From contig ONJB01000013.1 of assembly GCA_900318015.1 (NCBI GenBank), positions 1-40,311 of the forward strand: a DNA stretch of 40,311 nucleotides, read 5' to 3'. Position numbers and translations under genes: made by a program. Under the pieces are notes generated by a model, which had not been told where the DNA came from, ran no database searches, and worked only from the letters and a program-made list of their open reading frames with translations. Position 1 is the stretch's first letter, and the number at the start of each line of letters is the position of its first letter. This document shows, piece after piece, positions 24,235 to 31,534 of this stretch. This DNA comes from an uncultured Bacteroidales bacterium (GTDB lineage: Bacteria > Bacteroidota > Bacteroidia > Bacteroidales > UBA932).

Positions 24235-25458
24235 ATGGAAGCCATTCCCTTCAAACCCCTCTATCCCCACTCCGGATCTGTCTATCAGTTGGACGGATTC
24301 CGTCCTGCCCTGGTGGATGCCGGCTACTTGAAGCAGATGGGGGTGTGCGTGACCCCATCGGCCGATACCCTGGAAGCCCTCCGAAAAGGGTCGGAAGTAT
24401 TTGCACTCCGTTTGAGGGAGCATCGGCTCATCCCGGAGCAGCGTTTCTTCCTGGATACCATCCAGCCCGGACAGGAACCGCCGGAGATCCACAATTATAC
24501 GGGCCGATGCCCTACCCTTACCTACGAAATCAATCCCGTAAGGGGATGCAGCGTAGGATGCCTTTATTGCCTGGTTTCAGACGGTGTCCATGAACTGCCG
24601 CTCATCGCGCATGACAACTATGAGCTCTATGTCAGGCAGCTGCTCGAGCGGCAAAACGGCCCCGGAAGCAAGAATCAGGAGCACTATTATTATTTTTCGC
24701 CCAAGACGGAAGCTTTCCAGGAGGCTACCCTGTTCACGGGTATCGCCCATCGGATTCTCCGGGAGTTCATAGACCACTATCGGCGCAACCCCGAATCCAG
24801 GGCCCGCCTGTTCATTGCTTCCAAAGCAGGAACCAGGCATCTCCGTTATGAATTTGAGGGAGAGAGCATCCTGGATCTCTTCGCTCAGCTGGGAAACAAG
24901 ATGCAGTTCAATACCAGCGTTTCCATTATGCCGGACCCGCTGAGGGATTTGTTGGAGCCCTGCGCTGCCCCCATTGAGGAACGCCTGGCAGCCGTCAAAC
25001 TTTGCCAGGATGCAGGCATTCCGGCCAATTCGGCCCTGGTGCAACCCATCTTCCCGCCCTGTCTCACGGATGGGGAAATCCGGCGCTTCTTCGATGCCCT
25101 CAAAGAAGCCGGTATCATCAACTACAAGCCCGAATTCCTTACTGTGGGGATGGAGAACCTGGCCCTCCTGGGGCAGTACCTGGGGCATTTTGACAAGGAG
25201 CTGGAACGGCAGCTCTACGAAGATTATCTGCTCCCCTCCAATGCAGACCACCGCAAGCAGCGCGGCCGCACGGCTCCGGACCGGAAACGCAGCCTGGAGG
25301 ATATCCGGAGAATGATGAACTATACGGATTCCATAGGTATGAGCACCAGCATCTGCTACTGGGTGCGCATGCAGTTGGGCATTTCCGAAGAGACCATCCC
25401 GCTGGTGAACCGCAACGGTTTCCAGTGCCTGGGCTATCAACGCAAACTGTTCCAGTAA
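24235..25458 (+). CDS. radical SAM protein, spore-photoproduct-lyase-like
   Basis: The 407-residue protein has the radical SAM cluster motif RGCSVGCLYC with Cys105, Cys109 and Cys112 (CxxxCxxC), which binds a [4Fe-4S] cluster and S-adenosylmethionine. The surroundings (YEINPVRGC before the motif, YYYFSPKTEAFQEATL after it) and the size are closest to SplB-like proteins. A spore lesion substrate is not expected in a non-sporulating Bacteroidales, so the real reaction is probably different. No SPASM-type second cluster is evident. It is the first gene of island 2 and the next gene starts 1 base after its stop. By context it may act on a sugar, amino acid or peptide used in the glycan pathway; this is inference. 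Confidence 0.8.
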   Translation: MEAIPFKPLYPHSGSVYQLDGFRPALVDAGYLKQMGVCVTPSADTLEALRKGSEVFALRLREHRLIPEQRFFLDTIQPGQEPPEIHNYTGRCPTLTYEINPVRGCSVGCLYCLVSDGVHELPLIAHDNYELYVRQLLERQNGPGSKNQEHYYYFSPKTEAFQEATLFTGIAHRILREFIDHYRRNPESRARLFIASKAGTRHLRYEFEGESILDLFAQLGNKMQFNTSVSIMPDPLRDLLEPCAAPIEERLAAVKLCQDAGIPANSALVQPIFPPCLTDGEIRRFFDALKEAGIINYKPEFLTVGMENLALLGQYLGHFDKELERQLYEDYLLPSNADHRKQRGRTAPDRKRSLEDIRRMMNYTDSIGMSTSICYWVRMQLGISEETIPLVNRNGFQCLGYQRKLFQ

Positions 25459-25459
25459 A

Positions 25460-26617
25460 ATGTACCGGGATCTTCAGGACTATTACCTCCATTGGTATCA
25501 TATGCGGCCTGTGGGCATCTCCACGGTCCGTCAGGAGGAGTTACGCCGCCTGCACCGGGTGCTGTACACGGCCATTGAATATTTTGCCGGACATTATGCC
25601 CATTATATCCGGGACTGGGGATTCGGCGAGAAAGAATGGGAATTGCTGGAGAGAGCGTCGTGCTTGCCTTTTCGCGCAGGCACCTATCGGCCGGACTATA
25701 TCCTGTCCTGCGAAAAAGAAATCCTGCTTTGCGAGATAACCTCCCGTTTCTTTGCCCACGGCATATTCATGAGCTGGTTCGGGGAGCAGGCAGGGCGCGC
25801 TTTCACGGCCCGTTTCCCCGGGGCGGAGTACCAATCTGACTTCGGGCCGATGATGGATTATATGCTGTCCCTTGCCGGCGGAAAGCGTAAGATGTACGTG
25901 CTCAAAAGCGCCGACCGTACCGGTGAAATCCGTCTGTACAAGCGATTTTACGAGTCTCATGGAATCCAGGTTGAGGTGTTGGAGGCCCCGGAGGTGGAAG
26001 ACTGCCGGAAGGAATGGTGCCGGGACGCTTTTGTGGTAAGTGCCCTGAACCAAAAGGATATCCTGGGCTTTTCCATGGATACATTGCAGGCCATGGCCGA
26101 AGCCGGAATGGTGAGCGACTTCAGGAATGTTTTCCTGGTGCACGACAAGCGATTCCCCGCCCTTTGGTTCGAAGACCGCTTTACGGATGCCTGCCTGAAT
26201 AGGGAGGATGCCGCTTTTCTCCGCGCCCATGCCATCCCGAGTTTCCTTCAGATGCCGGAGGACGCTTATGACAACAAGGATGCCTATATCCTCAAACCGG
26301 TTCGTCTGGGCAAGAGCGAAGGCGTTATGGCCGGGCCCCTGGTAAGCGTGGATCAGTGGCACCGGCGCCTGGACCAGGGGGTTGAGGGCTGCCTGTTCCA
26401 GCCTTTTATCGGCCAAATAACCTTTTCTACCATATGGGAGGAGACGCCCTTCCAGGATTACCTTTGCGGCATGATGCTCTGTGTCAATGACCGCTACTTC
26501 CAGTCAGGCTATTTCCGCTTTTCCAGCCTGCCGGTCACCAATGTGGGAGACGACCGCAAAGCCTTCCCGCTCTATACAGACAACCCGGAGATTCTCTCCC
26601 AATGCGACCTCCTATGA
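25460..26617 (+). CDS. ATP-grasp-like ligase, unassigned
   Basis: I do not recognise this 385-residue protein as a named family. Its C-terminal half reads like an ATP-grasp fold: AYILKPVRLGKSEGV (Lys279 and the glycine-rich loop at about 284-289), CLFQPFIGQ (about 311-319) and a conserved-looking CVNDRYFQSGYFR strand. The N-terminal part has YRPDYILSCEKEILLCEITSR (its halves at about 76-86 and 87-96), reminiscent of the substrate-binding half of glutathionylspermidine-synthase-like ATP-grasp enzymes. Such enzymes join a carboxylate to an amine through an acyl phosphate. It overlaps the WbqC gene by ATGA. The likely role is to attach an amino acid or similar acid to an amine, perhaps the amino sugar made by the DegT enzyme encoded downstream. 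Confidence 0.6.
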   Translation: MYRDLQDYYLHWYHMRPVGISTVRQEELRRLHRVLYTAIEYFAGHYAHYIRDWGFGEKEWELLERASCLPFRAGTYRPDYILSCEKEILLCEITSRFFAHGIFMSWFGEQAGRAFTARFPGAEYQSDFGPMMDYMLSLAGGKRKMYVLKSADRTGEIRLYKRFYESHGIQVEVLEAPEVEDCRKEWCRDAFVVSALNQKDILGFSMDTLQAMAEAGMVSDFRNVFLVHDKRFPALWFEDRFTDACLNREDAAFLRAHAIPSFLQMPEDAYDNKDAYILKPVRLGKSEGVMAGPLVSVDQWHRRLDQGVEGCLFQPFIGQITFSTIWEETPFQDYLCGMMLCVNDRYFQSGYFRFSSLPVTNVGDDRKAFPLYTDNPEILSQCDLL

Positions 26618-27291
26618 TTCTTGCCTCCAATCAGCCCTATTTCCTGCCCTACTTCCCTTATTGGCAGCTGATTCACGCGGCAGACCGCTTCCTGGTGGCC
26701 GACGATTTCGCCTATATTAAGCACGGGTGGATTAACCGGAACCGGATCCAGATGGATTCCCGGGTCATCTGGCTGCGGGTGGAACTCCAGAAGATCAGCA
26801 GTTTCAAACTCATCCGGGACACCTTCCTGGCAGAGCCCCTGTCTTTCTCCGATAAGCTGCGGACCGTTGAAACCGCCTACCACAAGGCTCCTTTCTTCAA
26901 GGAAGGATACGCCCTGACAGAGCGCATTTTTTCCTGCCCGGAACGCAACCTGGCCCTTTTTCTGGGAGCTTCCATCCTCCAGGTGTGCGCCTATTTGGGC
27001 ATTGATACGCCCATCGGCCGGACTTCCTCCCTGGAAGGGAATGTCCTCTTGAAGAGGGAACAACGGGTATATGACATGTGTCACCGGTTGGGAGCAACCC
27101 ATTTTGTCAATCCCATCGGCGGGCAGGCGCTGTATGGGTTCGATGCCTTCCGCCGGCAGGGAATCCGTCTGAGCTTCCTGAACAGCCAGGCCTCCGAAGC
27201 CGGTAAACTGTCGGTGCTGGATGCTATCATGAATCATTCCCGGGATGAGCTGCACGCCATGCTGGACCAATACACTTTCATCGATGGATGA
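26614..27291 (+). CDS. WbqC family protein
   Basis: The 225-residue protein starts MILASNQPYFLPYFPYWQLI, the hallmark opening of WbqC proteins, and continues with DDFAYIKHGWINRNRI and NPIGGQALY, also typical. WbqC proteins are widespread in O-antigen and surface-polysaccharide loci; their biochemical activity is not firmly established. The ATG at 26614 overlaps the preceding stop (ATGA) and matches the family start; an ATG 12 bases upstream is possible. It overlaps the next gene by 8 bases. Confidence 0.88.
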   Translation: MILASNQPYFLPYFPYWQLIHAADRFLVADDFAYIKHGWINRNRIQMDSRVIWLRVELQKISSFKLIRDTFLAEPLSFSDKLRTVETAYHKAPFFKEGYALTERIFSCPERNLALFLGASILQVCAYLGIDTPIGRTSSLEGNVLLKREQRVYDMCHRLGATHFVNPIGGQALYGFDAFRRQGIRLSFLNSQASEAGKLSVLDAIMNHSRDELHAMLDQYTFIDG

Positions 27292-28198
27292 GCCCAAAGT
27301 AACCGTCATCTGCCTTGCGTATAACCAAGCACCCTATATCCGGGATGCGCTGGAAGGCTTCGTACGCCAGCAAACCACCTTCTCCTTCGAGGTGGTGGTG
27401 CATGACGACGCCTCCACCGACGGCACGGCCGATATCATCCGGGAGTACGTACAGCGGTACCCCACCCTTTTCCGGCCTGTTTTCCAGGAAGAAAACCAGA
27501 ATTCGAAGGGTGTGGCCATTGTCCAAACCTTCTGCTTCCCGCTGGTGAGGGGACGCTACGTAGCTCTCTGCGAAGGGGACGATTATTGGACGGATTCCCT
27601 GAAACTCCAGCGACAGGCAGATGCTATGGATGCCTGTCCGGGGGTGGACCTCTGCGCCCACTGCGCGCGCGTAATAAAAAAAGGCAGGCCTCATGGTTTT
27701 ATGGCACCCCGGCTCAGGGACGGCCTCATTCCCGTGGAAGAAGTGGTAAAAGGGATTCACTTTGCCACGGCCTCCCTCTTCTGCCGGAAAGAGAAGTATC
27801 TGGAACTTTCTCCAATGCGTGAAGTCCAGTTCAACGACCTGGCCCTGCTGCTTCAAGGCAGTGCCCGAGGCGGCCTGCTATACCTGTCCCACTGCATGTC
27901 CGTTTATCGCCTGCAAAGGCCCGGCTCCTGGACGGCTTCCCACCGGGGGGCGAAGCGGAAAGACGCGCGCATTCGGGACCGCGCCCAATTCGAAGCCTTT
28001 GACCGGTACACCGAAGGCCGTTTCCATTACGCCGTACAATGGCGGCTGGCCAAAATCCGGACAGACGACATCCTCACGGACCGCCGCTACTGGGAACTGT
28101 TTTCGCCACGAAACCTTCCCCTTACCATCCAGCGTCTTGGAAGGACCTTCCTGCGACGCTTCAGAAACCTTTATTTCCAATGGAGAAGCTCTATGTAA
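27284..28198 (+). CDS. family 2 glycosyltransferase
   Basis: The 304-residue protein has PKVTVICLAYNQAPYIRDAL at the start, HDDASTDGT (about 40-48) and CEGDDYWTD (about 97-105), typical of GT2 enzymes. The C-terminal 100 residues are basic and aromatic (LRRFRNLYFQWR at the end), possibly a membrane-facing surface. It overlaps WbqC by 8 bases and the aminotransferase gene by 19, so translation of the last three genes is coupled. It probably transfers the sugar matured by the neighbouring enzymes. Confidence 0.9.
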   Translation: MDEPKVTVICLAYNQAPYIRDALEGFVRQQTTFSFEVVVHDDASTDGTADIIREYVQRYPTLFRPVFQEENQNSKGVAIVQTFCFPLVRGRYVALCEGDDYWTDSLKLQRQADAMDACPGVDLCAHCARVIKKGRPHGFMAPRLRDGLIPVEEVVKGIHFATASLFCRKEKYLELSPMREVQFNDLALLLQGSARGGLLYLSHCMSVYRLQRPGSWTASHRGAKRKDARIRDRAQFEAFDRYTEGRFHYAVQWRLAKIRTDDILTDRRYWELFSPRNLPLTIQRLGRTFLRRFRNLYFQWRSSM

Positions 28199-29268
28199 CC
28201 CGCACGTCCCTTCCTCCGTTCGAGGAGTATTGTGCCGAAATACGGGACCTTTGGGACAGTGCCCTCATCACCAATATGGGCGTGAAACACCAACGCCTGC
28301 AGCAGGAACTGGAAGCCTTCCTGGAAGGACCGCTCACGCTGTTTGCCAACGGTCACCTGGCCCTGGAATCCGTGCTGGAAGCCCTGGAACTGCCAAAGGG
28401 CAGCGAAGTGATAACCACGCCCTTCACCTTTGTCTCCACCGTGCACGCCATTGTGCGGAAGGGCCTGGTCCCCGTCTTCTGCGATGTCCTGGAGGCCGAC
28501 GGGACGCTGGACCCGGAAAAGGCCGAAGCCCTGGTGACGGAAAGCACCGCCGCCATCCTGCCCGTCCACGTCTATGGACATCCCTGCCGGGCAGAGCGGT
28601 TGGAGGCCCTGTCGCGAAAACACGGACTCAAACTCATTTACGATGCTGCCCACGCCTTCGGAGTACGGTACAAAGGCACACCCCTGGTCCGCTACGGGGA
28701 CGCTTCCATCCTCAGTTTTCACGCCACCAAAGTGTTTTCCACCATAGAAGGCGGGGCCGTCTGTTTTGCCGATGAGCGCCTCCGGCAACACCTGGAGGAC
28801 CTTGCCAATTTCGGTATCCGGGATACCGAGCACTGCGAACGGGTGGGCGGAAATGCCAAGATGAACGAGTTCCAGGCAGCCATGGGGCTTTGCAACCTGC
28901 GTCATTTCCAGGAGGAAATCGGCCGGCGGAAAGCGGCGTACACCTTGTACAGGGAACTTCTTCCGCCAGAGGCACGTCTGCTGGAACCCCGTGAGGGCAC
29001 GGAGCCCAATTATGCTTACTGCCCTGTGGTATTCGGGAGCCGTGAGCAACGCGACAAGGCCTGTGAAGCCCTCCTCCGGCAGGGGATCCATCCCCGCAAA
29101 TACTTCTATCCGCCGGTAAGCGACTTCCCTCCCTACCGCTCCTGCGCGGGAGACGGCACCCCGGCAGCCCGCTCCCTATCGGCCCGTATTCTCTGCCTTC
29201 CCCTTTCCGCTAGCCTGTCCCCCGCAGAGGTGGAACGAATCTGCCTTTCCCTTCGGGAAAACCTGTAA
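28180..29268 (+). CDS. DegT/DnrJ/EryC1-type sugar aminotransferase
   Basis: The 362-residue protein has the PLP landmarks of the family: Asp155 in IYDAAHAFG, the lysine in SFHATKVFS (Lys184) for the Schiff base, and a TTPFTFVST substrate loop. These enzymes convert a keto sugar nucleotide to an amino sugar in the cytoplasm. The start at 28180 overlaps the glycosyltransferase by 19 bases; the frame is open further upstream only inside that gene. No dehydratase that would make the keto sugar lies in this island, so the substrate must come from elsewhere. Last gene of island 2, 31 bases from the fumarase relic. Confidence 0.92.
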   Translation: MEKLYVTRTSLPPFEEYCAEIRDLWDSALITNMGVKHQRLQQELEAFLEGPLTLFANGHLALESVLEALELPKGSEVITTPFTFVSTVHAIVRKGLVPVFCDVLEADGTLDPEKAEALVTESTAAILPVHVYGHPCRAERLEALSRKHGLKLIYDAAHAFGVRYKGTPLVRYGDASILSFHATKVFSTIEGGAVCFADERLRQHLEDLANFGIRDTEHCERVGGNAKMNEFQAAMGLCNLRHFQEEIGRRKAAYTLYRELLPPEARLLEPREGTEPNYAYCPVVFGSREQRDKACEALLRQGIHPRKYFYPPVSDFPPYRSCAGDGTPAARSLSARILCLPLSASLSPAEVERICLSLRENL

Positions 29269-29299
29269 GTCTTCCTTTTTTTGCAAAAAATATTGCATT

Positions 29300-29392
29300 T
29301 TATAGTACCTTGTGTTCAGAACCGGGAATCTTGTAATACTGAGTGGTGTCTTCGCCCAACTGGAACATCGGGGCGTATTTGAAAGTTGCCAT
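29300..29392 (-). pseudogene. duplicated 5' end of the fumarase gene
   Basis: From the ATG at 29392 leftwards, 24 codons repeat the start of fumarase ([15 protein letters not shown]...KIPG against [15 protein letters not shown]...KIPG). The 71-base block 29322-29392 differs from 24070-24140 at only three adjacent bases (codons 3-4). Two further residues (Ser, Glu) still match with synonymous changes, then a five-codon tail ends at TAA (29300-29302). Upstream of the ATG the two copies have nothing in common. The fragment cannot make an enzyme. It marks the far edge of island 2, 5.25 kb from the intact copy. Confidence 0.9.
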
Positions 29393-29470
29393 AATGGGAG
29401 TGATTTGGGTTCTGTTATCATACTAATATAGTCATTTTCGCGCGATTTATTAATTTTCCGAAAATTTTAG

Positions 29471-29511
29471 TACTTTGTATTGCAAAGTATCAAAAATAAT
29501 TTATATCTTTG
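29471..29511 (+). promoter_or_regulatory. operator palindrome and promoter of the PspC-PadR operon
   Basis: TACTTTG (29471-29477) and CAAAGTA (29483-29489) form a perfect inverted repeat with a 5-base centre. TTG at 29480-29482, inside it, serves as -33 element for TATCTTTG at 29504-29511. A dimeric repressor on the palindrome would block polymerase. The PadR protein encoded in the operon is the obvious candidate. The ATG at 29535 is 24 bases from the -7 element. The preceding bases 29393-29470 are AT-rich and hold nothing I can name. Confidence 0.65.
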
Positions 29512-29534
29512 CACCAACAAATATTTTGTATACT

Positions 29535-30116
29535 ATGAAACGAGTGACAAATGCCTGTGTCGGCGGGCGCAATTTCACGCTCAACGACGATGCTTACAAC
29601 CGTCTGGACGCCTATCTGCGGAACTTCAAGGCCAAACTGACCGTCCCCGAGTCCCAGAAGGCGGAAGTGATGGACGATATCGAGAGCCGGATCTCCGACC
29701 TGTTCTTCCAGGAAGTGGGGGAGACCTCCCGCGTGGTGACCCTCGAGATGGTGGAGAAGGTCGTGTCGACCCTGGGCATGCCCGACGGTTCGCCCGAGAC
29801 GGGCTACGCCTATTCCCAGGCCTTCGCCGAGGACAAGGCTCCCCGGAAACTGTACCGGGATATGGACAACAAGGGCGTGGCCGGCGTCTGCTCCGGCCTG
29901 GCCTGGTACTTCAACATCGACGTGACGATCATCCGGATCATCATGCTGGTGGCCCTGATCGCCGGCACGTCGGGATTCTGGATCTATCTGGTGCTGTGGA
30001 TCGCCGTCCCCAAGGCTGTGACCCCGGCCCAGCAGTGCGAGATGCGGGGCATCCCGGCCACCGCGGAGAACATGGCGCGTTGCAAGAATCACGCGCAGGA
30101 CACTGAAAACCGATAG
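29535..30116 (+). CDS. PspC domain protein
   Basis: The 193-residue protein starts MKRVTNACVGGRNFTLNDDA. An N-terminal soluble segment (about 10-85) with an EVMDDIESRISDLF helix precedes the PspC signature KLYRDMDNKGVAGVCSGLA and one or two membrane segments (IIRIIMLVALIAGTSGFWIY). PspC proteins belong to envelope-stress responses in many bacteria. An upstream in-frame ATG would overlap the promoter, so 29535 is preferred. It has an operon-mate of the same design (30447) and is probably repressed by the PadR protein between them. Confidence 0.87.
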   Translation: MKRVTNACVGGRNFTLNDDAYNRLDAYLRNFKAKLTVPESQKAEVMDDIESRISDLFFQEVGETSRVVTLEMVEKVVSTLGMPDGSPETGYAYSQAFAEDKAPRKLYRDMDNKGVAGVCSGLAWYFNIDVTIIRIIMLVALIAGTSGFWIYLVLWIAVPKAVTPAQQCEMRGIPATAENMARCKNHAQDTENR

Positions 30117-30120
30117 CCCT

Positions 30121-30450
30121 ATGGAGAGCACGACCGACAATGTCCGTTCGCAGATGCGGAAGGGCGTGCTGGAATACTGCATCCTGTGTATTCTCAGCAA
30201 GCAGGAAGCCTACGCTTCCAGCATCATCGACTCCCTCAAGGCCGCGAACATGATCGTGGTGGAGGGAACCCTGTACCCCCTGCTCATCCGGCAGAAGAAC
30301 CAGGGCCTGCTGACCTACCGCTGGGAGGAGTCCACGCAGGGCCCGCCCCGGAAGTACTATGGGATAACCGAGAAAGGCCGCGCCCAGCTCGCGGAGATGG
30401 ACGCCGCCTGGCAGGAAATGGTGGAAAGTATTGACGCACTGAAGAAATGA
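30121..30450 (+). CDS. PadR family transcriptional regulator
   Basis: The 109-residue protein shows the compact PadR winged helix: MRKGVLEYCILCIL, then EAYASSIIDSL, VEGTLYPLLIRQKNQGLL and RKYYGITEKG, the usual turn and wing. PadR proteins of this short type bind palindromes as dimers and often repress their own operon. The gene starts 4 bases after the first PspC gene and overlaps the second by ATGA. The signal it senses is unknown; related Bacteroidetes operons suggest membrane or antibiotic stress. Confidence 0.92.
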   Translation: MESTTDNVRSQMRKGVLEYCILCILSKQEAYASSIIDSLKAANMIVVEGTLYPLLIRQKNQGLLTYRWEESTQGPPRKYYGITEKGRAQLAEMDAAWQEMVESIDALKK

Positions 30451-31484
30451 CCGAAATCGAGAAAGTGAGCATCGGAGGCTATGCCTTCACGCTCGAGAAA
30501 GCCGCCGCCGAGGAGGTGGGGCAGTATCTGAAGAACCTGGAGGCCCATTACCTGGGCAAGCCGGGCGGCAAGGAGATCATGGAAGGCATCGAGGAAAGGA
30601 TGGCCGAGCTCCTGCTGGAACGCCGCGGAAGCAACGGTGTCGCCACGATGGCCGACATCCAGAGCCTGATCGGCATCCTCGGCCGCCCCGAGCGGATCGA
30701 GGCCGACGACCCCGAACCGTCGGAGACGCAGGCCAAGCCCCAGAAGAAGCTCTACCGCGACCTGGAGAACAAGAAGATCGCCGGCGTCTGCGCGGGTCTG
30801 GGCAACTATTTCAACTTCGACGTCGTGGCCATACGGATCATCTTCTGCGTCATCACGCTGGCTTTGTTCTTCACCGGCGTGGAGGAAGGGGTATGGTCTC
30901 TGTCCGGATTTGCTGTGTACGTCATCCTGTGGCTGGCGATGCCGGCGGCCCGCACGGCGCAGGAGCGCTGGGCGATGAAAGGCGACGCGGGCACGCTGGA
31001 CGACATCCAGCGCAACATCCGCAACGGGGTCGAGGAGATGGGGGACGCGGCCCGGCGGGGGATGCGCGAGGTGACCGACACGGTCCGCGGGCACGGCAAC
31101 GAGCTGGGCAAGATCCTGCTCCTGGTCATCGGCATCATCCTCCTGCTCGGAGGCGTGTCCGGACTGGCTTCAGTGTCCGTCATCGGCCTGAAGGGGCCGA
31201 CGCTGCTGAGTGCCCCGATCGACAGCTTCCTGGATGACATGTCCCTGCATGCGCCCGCCTTCTACGAGATGGTCAATACCCCCTGGATCCTGGTTCTCGT
31301 GATTCTGGCCGTCGTCCTGCCCCTGATCGGCCTGATTTACGGAGGCATCCAGCTGATCTTCGGCTTCAAGCCGCCCAAGTGGCGTCCCGGCCTGGTGATC
31401 TTCGTCCTCTGGCTGATCGTGCTGGTGGTCCTGGCCGTCCTGTTCGCGATGGGGGTCGTGTCGACGGAATACCTGCACGTCTGA
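30447..31484 (+). CDS. PspC domain membrane protein
   Basis: The 345-residue protein repeats the layout of the gene at 29535: a soluble N-terminus (FTLEKAAAEEVGQYLKNLE, EIMEGIEERMAEL), then KLYRDLENKKIAGVCAGLG and hydrophobic segments around 125-170. It adds a charged linker with RNIRNGVEEMGDAARRGM and three further membrane segments in the C-terminal half. It is coupled to the PadR gene by a 4-base overlap. It is likely an inner-membrane partner of the shorter PspC protein in the same stress response. Confidence 0.87.
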   Translation: MTEIEKVSIGGYAFTLEKAAAEEVGQYLKNLEAHYLGKPGGKEIMEGIEERMAELLLERRGSNGVATMADIQSLIGILGRPERIEADDPEPSETQAKPQKKLYRDLENKKIAGVCAGLGNYFNFDVVAIRIIFCVITLALFFTGVEEGVWSLSGFAVYVILWLAMPAARTAQERWAMKGDAGTLDDIQRNIRNGVEEMGDAARRGMREVTDTVRGHGNELGKILLLVIGIILLLGGVSGLASVSVIGLKGPTLLSAPIDSFLDDMSLHAPAFYEMVNTPWILVLVILAVVLPLIGLIYGGIQLIFGFKPPKWRPGLVIFVLWLIVLVVLAVLFAMGVVSTEYLHV

Positions 31485-31533
31485 TTGGAAGTGTCCGTGT
31501 TTTTCCGTACTTTTACGGAACCAACACGGACAC
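31485..31533 (+). promoter_or_regulatory. nested palindrome overlapping the sialidase promoter
   Basis: An outer repeat, GTGTCCGTGTT (31491-31501) and AACACGGACAC (31523-31533), encloses an inner one, TTCCGTA (31503-31509) and TACGGAA (31514-31520). Both are perfect and only a 1x2 mismatch separates them. TTG at 31485-31487 and TACTTTTA at 31508-31515, 20 bases apart, make a plausible promoter inside it. The structure ends one base before the sialidase ATG. It may be an operator, the terminator of the preceding operon (stop at 31484), or both. Confidence 0.65.
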
Positions 31534-31534
31534 T

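Noticed and set aside
24235-26617. A RiPP cluster with radical SAM maturase and ATP-grasp ligase
   Set aside because: No small precursor gene or leader-binding domain was seen in the operon; the remaining genes are typical of glycan loci.
29246-29281. A terminator after the aminotransferase gene (TTTCCC/GGGAAA then a T-run)
   Set aside because: The stem is short, lies inside the coding end and the T-run is about 14 bases beyond it; support is too weak.
29322-29392. The fumarase fragment as an attachment site of an integrative element
   Set aside because: No integrase, excisionase or conjugation gene lies in the island and the repeat is coding sequence; a recombination scar fits better, though a lost integrase cannot be excluded.
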